A DNA stretch of 64,000 nucleotides from an uncultured Clostridia bacterium. GTDB taxonomy: Bacteria > Bacillota > Clostridia > Christensenellales > Borkfalkiaceae. Each line of letters opens with the position of its first letter. Within the stretch, counting starts at the first letter, position 1. Positions 60,375 through 64,000 of this stretch are shown piece after piece. A program made the position numbers and the translations under genes. Below the pieces are notes generated by a model. That model was not told the origin of the DNA. It worked only from the letters and a program-made list of their open reading frames with translations, and ran no database searches. Location of the stretch: positions 1-64,000 of the forward strand of contig CANQMQ010000008.1 in the NCBI GenBank assembly GCA_947625025.1, given 5' to 3'.

Positions 60375-61499
60375 ATGTCGAATTTGTTATTGGCGGGCTC
60401 TTCCGCCACAGGTTGGTTGGTTGCGCTCGGCGTTCTCCTCATCATTGCGGGGATCATCGTGGCCATCGTGATGAGCGTGCAAATTGCCCGCACGGTGCGT
60501 GCGATGAAGCGCCCCGCGGCCGTCGTCGGCAAGTGGGATCTCTCCGCGGGCGATGAAGGGTTCGATGTCGAGAAGGCACAGAAGCGGGCAAAGACGATGC
60601 ACATCTTAAAGAATGTGCTCGTGTACGTATTCCTCACCGTCTGCGCCCTGCTCGCATTCCTGCCCTTCTATTGGATGCTCATCTCCTCTGTCAAGACGGA
60701 GGTCGAATTCCGTGAATCGGTGCCCACCTTCTTCCCGCACAGCTTCCAGTGGAAGAACTATTGGATGATCTTCCATCAGGCGACGTCCGCATCGGGTGCC
60801 ACCGTATCCTTCGATCAGATTTTGGTCAATACGTTGGTGGTGGGGCTTCTCTCCACCTTCCTCGGGCTCGTGATCATCGTCGTTACGGCATACGCCCTCG
60901 CGCGCATGGAATTCAAGGGCAAGAACATCCTCTTCGCCGTCATGCTTGCGACGATGATGATCCCCGGCGAACTCTTCACGGTTTCCAACTACGTTACGGT
61001 TGCAAAGGCGGGCATGATGAACTCCTACACCGTTCTCATTCTGCCCTTCCTCGTGAGCGTGTACTATATCTACCTGCTCCGCAACAACTTTATGCAGATC
61101 CCCAATTCCCTGTATCAGGCAGCGAAGATCGATGGCCTCAGCGACCTCGGGTACCTCATCAAGGTCATGATCCCGCTCACGGCGCCCACCCTCGTCTCCA
61201 TCACGCTGCTCCGCTTCATCGGTACATGGAATTCCTACATTTGGCCCCAGCTCGTCAATACGCCTCCTTGGCGCATGATCACCAACTGGGTGACGGGCGG
61301 CTTCGTCGATCGCATGCAGCCGACGAGCCCTTGGGGTGCAAATTGGTCCATTTACAATGGCTTCTACGGCAGTTCCATGTCGCTCGATACGCTCAAGATG
61401 GCGGCGGTCTGCATGGTAAGTCTGCCCCTCCTCATCCTCTTCATCTTCTGCCGCAAGTATATCATGCGCGGCGTCTCGAAGAGCGGTACGAAGGGTTAA
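60375..61499 (+). CDS. carbohydrate ABC transporter permease (MalG/UgpE type)
   Basis: The second permease, 374 residues. It has an unusual extra N-terminal helix (about residues 12-38) and cytosolic stretch before the six family helices. The EAA-type loop AAKIDGLSDLGYLIKVMIP is near residue 252. GGAGGAGAG precedes the ATG. Twelve bases separate it from the first permease. Confidence 0.88.
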   Translation: MSNLLLAGSSATGWLVALGVLLIIAGIIVAIVMSVQIARTVRAMKRPAAVVGKWDLSAGDEGFDVEKAQKRAKTMHILKNVLVYVFLTVCALLAFLPFYWMLISSVKTEVEFRESVPTFFPHSFQWKNYWMIFHQATSASGATVSFDQILVNTLVVGLLSTFLGLVIIVVTAYALARMEFKGKNILFAVMLATMMIPGELFTVSNYVTVAKAGMMNSYTVLILPFLVSVYYIYLLRNNFMQIPNSLYQAAKIDGLSDLGYLIKVMIPLTAPTLVSITLLRFIGTWNSYIWPQLVNTPPWRMITNWVTGGFVDRMQPTSPWGANWSIYNGFYGSSMSLDTLKMAAVCMVSLPLLILFIFCRKYIMRGVSKSGTKG

Positions 61500-61562
61500 T
61501 TCAAGAACAAATCAGGTTTCTTCCGCAAAGCGGTTGAGATAAATAGAAAAAAGGAGAAGGCA

Positions 61563-62999
61563 ATGAAGAAGATTTTAACAGTTGCATTGGCGTGTTGCAT
61601 GACGGTAAGCGGATGCATCGCACTCGCGGCATGCGGCGGCAACGGTGACTACGAGCACACGATCGTGTTCTATTCGTCGCAGGGCGACGACCTCACGGGT
61701 GTGACCGCTTCGGCAATCAAGGAGTTTGAGGAGAAGTACCCCGGCTGGACGGTTGAACACACCCCGCAGGGCGGGTACGACGAGGTGCTCAACAAGGTCC
61801 GTTCCGACTTGACGGCAGGCACCCAGCCCGACCTCGCGTATTGCTATGCAGACCACGTCGCACAGTACCTTCAATCGGGTACGGTGGTAGACATGGCCGA
61901 TTACTTGACGAAAGCCGACAGCTATACTTATACCTATCAGGATGAGGCGACCGGCGAAGAGAAGAGCCAAACGATCGACCACATCGGCTTCACGCAGGCG
62001 GACGTCGATAAATTCGTCAAGGGTTATTTTGAAGAAGGTTACGCGAAGAACTTCACGGGGTATGCGGATTACGGCCTCAAGGAGACCTCCCTCATCACCC
62101 TTCCGTTCGTCAAATCCACCGAGGCTCTGTACTATAACCCCGATGCGCTCGATGAACTCGGCTTCGATGCACCGCCCAAAACGTGGACGGAGCTTTGGAA
62201 CATGTGCAGAGAGGCAAAGAAGAGATGGCCCACCTGCACCCCTCTCGGGTACGACTCCGAGGCAAACTGGTTCATCACGATGGGCCAACAGCTCGGCTAT
62301 GAGTATACCGATGTCGATGCCAACAACCACTATCGTTTCAACAACGACGGCGCGAAGGCATGGCTCAATGAGATCAAGGGCTACTACGATGACGGCCTCT
62401 TCATCACGCAGCAGATCTACGGCTCCTACACGAGTGCGCTCTTCACGAAGGGCCCGCAGGAAAACGGCTGCATCTTCTGCATCGGCTCCACCGGCGGTGC
62501 GAAGAATCAATCCGGTATCGATTTCATCACCGAAGTCGCTCCCATCCCCGGCAAGGATGATACGCACAAGCAGTGCATCAGCCAGGGTCCCTCCCTCGTC
62601 ATGTTCGAAACGAGCAGCGGCGACGTGACCGAAAAGCAGATCATGACCTTCCAATTCGTCAAGATTTTGCTCAGCGAACAGTTCCAGGCGAAGTTCTCCC
62701 GCGCCAGCGGCTACGCTCCCATGCGTACGGACGTGTACAACAACGAAGACTTCAAGCTCTTCATCGCAGGCAAGGATGAGGATGGCGAAGATCTTACGGG
62801 TATCCCGCTCATCATCTCCAAGTGCGTGAAGGCAGGCGTCGGCGACGACTTCAACGGCCGTCTGTTCGTATCCCCCGCATTCGTCGGTTCCTCCACTGCC
62901 CGTCAGCAAATGACGAGCGTTGTCCAAAACGTCTTGAAAGGCCAAAAGACCCCTGCGGATGCCCTTGCGGATGCCTACAAGGCATGCGGCGGCAAGTAA
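61563..62999 (+). CDS. extracellular solute-binding lipoprotein of the ABC importer
   Basis: A 478-residue family 1 (CUT1) binding protein that captures the ligand at the cell surface. The lipoprotein signal ends at LAAC (Cys near residue 22). The mature part shows the SBP pattern: an early TIVFYSS strand, ITLPFVKSTEALYYNPDAL near residue 177, and aromatic residues along the cleft. AAGGAGAAGG precedes the ATG. It is the fourth gene of a complete importer (ATPase, two permeases, binding protein). The ligand is unknown; sugar is likelier than nucleoside by family, though salvage genes are close. Confidence 0.88.
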   Translation: MKKILTVALACCMTVSGCIALAACGGNGDYEHTIVFYSSQGDDLTGVTASAIKEFEEKYPGWTVEHTPQGGYDEVLNKVRSDLTAGTQPDLAYCYADHVAQYLQSGTVVDMADYLTKADSYTYTYQDEATGEEKSQTIDHIGFTQADVDKFVKGYFEEGYAKNFTGYADYGLKETSLITLPFVKSTEALYYNPDALDELGFDAPPKTWTELWNMCREAKKRWPTCTPLGYDSEANWFITMGQQLGYEYTDVDANNHYRFNNDGAKAWLNEIKGYYDDGLFITQQIYGSYTSALFTKGPQENGCIFCIGSTGGAKNQSGIDFITEVAPIPGKDDTHKQCISQGPSLVMFETSSGDVTEKQIMTFQFVKILLSEQFQAKFSRASGYAPMRTDVYNNEDFKLFIAGKDEDGEDLTGIPLIISKCVKAGVGDDFNGRLFVSPAFVGSSTARQQMTSVVQNVLKGQKTPADALADAYKACGGK

Positions 63000-63031
63000 T
63001 TCGCAGCAATTAAAACGAATTGGCGGTTCAA

Positions 63032-64000
63032 ATGGGAAAGAAATTCTTTAAGACCATAGCGGCATGTCTGCTTGCAGTGCTCTCCGTATGCTTCTTGTTT
63101 ACGGCGTGCGACGACAACGATAAGAAAATAGCAGACAACACCGAACATTTCGACGAGATCACCAAGACCTTGAAACTCACGAAGCCGTTTGAGGGAAAGG
63201 AATTGATGAGCAGTGACGGGATCGGCGAAGCCGAGATCCCGAGCGCTACCACCGATGGCGATACGACGACGTTCCGCCTCAAGAAGAGTGGGGAGAGCTA
63301 TCCCGTGCGCTATCAGGGCGTGGATACGCCCGAGAGCACGGGCGGGGTAGAGAAGTGGGGCAAGGCGGCGAGCAAGTTCACCAACGATTGCCTCACCAAT
63401 GCCACCCAAATCGTGCTCGAATCCGCGAGCGGCGGCGTCCCCGATCGGGATTCCGTCGGCAGCCGTCTGATGTGCTACGTATGGTATAGGACGGGTTCGG
63501 AAGATTTCAAACTTCTCAACCTCGAGCTTGTGGAAAACGGCTATTCCGTGTGTAAGGAAGATGCCACTAAGCCCTACTATTCCTACTTCCAGAAGGCGGA
63601 GAAGTTCGCGCGGAGCATCGAGCTCAGGTGGTTCTCCAAACTTCCCGATCCTCTCTTCGATACGGCCGTGCAACAGCTCTCCTTAAAGGAGATCTATGAG
63701 CACCCCGAATCCTATGAAGAGAACACCAAGGTAGAGCTTACGGCCTTCGTCACGGATAAGTCTGCTTCCTCGAGCGGCGCCATCACCTTCACGATAGCGC
63801 AGTACGACGAGGAGACCAACAAGGTGTATACCTTCCCGCTCTACGCGGGTTACACCGCCTCCACGGGCAGTATGCGTATCGGCGATCTCTATCACATCGT
63901 CGGCACCTTGGGCAGCCACAGCGGCGCCCTCCAAATCGCGGGTGTCACGTTGGACAACGATTCCAAGGGCGATTCCGGTAAGACGTGGCGTGCACAGCCC
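63032..64000 (+). CDS. staphylococcal-nuclease-like lipoprotein (partial)
   Basis: Runs off the window after 323 codons. A lipoprotein signal (TAC, Cys near residue 26) leads into an SNase/thermonuclease-like domain. The active-site line RYQGVDTPE near residue 93 keeps the Arg, Asp and Glu of the S. aureus enzyme, and GSRLMCYVW near 148 carries the second Arg. An extra C-terminal beta-rich domain (from about residue 220, OB-like) follows. It lies 32 bases after the binding protein with a weak ribosome binding site. Together with the endonuclease I lipoprotein it gives two secreted nucleases within 9 kb. Confidence 0.8.
   Translation, partial: MGKKFFKTIAACLLAVLSVCFLFTACDDNDKKIADNTEHFDEITKTLKLTKPFEGKELMSSDGIGEAEIPSATTDGDTTTFRLKKSGESYPVRYQGVDTPESTGGVEKWGKAASKFTNDCLTNATQIVLESASGGVPDRDSVGSRLMCYVWYRTGSEDFKLLNLELVENGYSVCKEDATKPYYSYFQKAEKFARSIELRWFSKLPDPLFDTAVQQLSLKEIYEHPESYEENTKVELTAFVTDKSASSSGAITFTIAQYDEETNKVYTFPLYAGYTASTGSMRIGDLYHIVGTLGSHSGALQIAGVTLDNDSKGDSGKTWRAQP

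Overview
The window reads as a chromosome segment of a spore-forming, Gram-positive-type anaerobe of the Clostridia. It carries spoIIE, a gerA/gerB/gerC germinant-receptor operon and a SpoIIQ-like peptidase. It also has a Gram-positive-type DnaK, consensus sigma-A promoters and a G+C-rich coding style. BspA-type leucine-rich repeat proteins and large MBG/YDG-type surface proteins suggest a gut lineage. Placement near Christensenellales is a guess; no rRNA or marker tree is available here.

Layout. 0.1-1.5 kb: tRNA-Ser(GCT), inorganic pyrophosphatase, an SGNH esterase. 1.6-8.7 kb (minus strand): spoIIE, then an unassigned RNA of about 460 nt with its own promoter and terminator, then the gerC-gerB-gerA operon and an unknown membrane protein. 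9-13.4 kb: an odd phosphoribosyltransferase-like gene and grpE-dnaK-dnaJ. 13.4-15.3 kb (minus): a zinc-ribbon protein and an NCS2 purine permease. 15.5-22.2 kb: an LRR protein, prmA-rsmE-mtaB-HIT, and a SpoIIQ-like M23 peptidase. 22.2-24.2 kb: palindromic repeats, an M1 peptidase lipoprotein, an FmdB-type zinc ribbon.

24.4-43.3 kb is the most unusual part: eight tightly packed plus-strand genes that behave as one operon. They encode two small membrane proteins with a similar beta-rich domain; an 1132-residue protein that joins a GH3-like region lacking the usual nucleophile motif, four membrane helices and a McrB-like AAA domain with both Walker motifs lost; two membrane-anchored McrB-like ATPases with intact motifs; a DUF2357-like/coiled-coil protein between them; a 1155-residue anchored protein made mostly of Trp-Pro-acidic repeats; and a 1951-residue anchored protein of MBG/YDG-type repeats. 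I know of no described system with this composition and propose an envelope-associated AAA+ machine with surface proteins as clients or partners.

43.3-51.1 kb: mgtE with a structured leader, a metallophosphoesterase, asparaginase, upp, two more LRR proteins, a PHP phosphoesterase and an unknown protein. 51.3-64 kb looks like a nucleic-acid and sugar scavenging region: a lipoprotein 5'-nucleotidase, pyrimidine-nucleoside phosphorylase, thymidine kinase, a lipoprotein endonuclease I, two membrane proteins, a complete CUT1-type ABC importer whose ATPase has a doubled C-terminal module, and a staphylococcal-nuclease-like lipoprotein that runs off the end.
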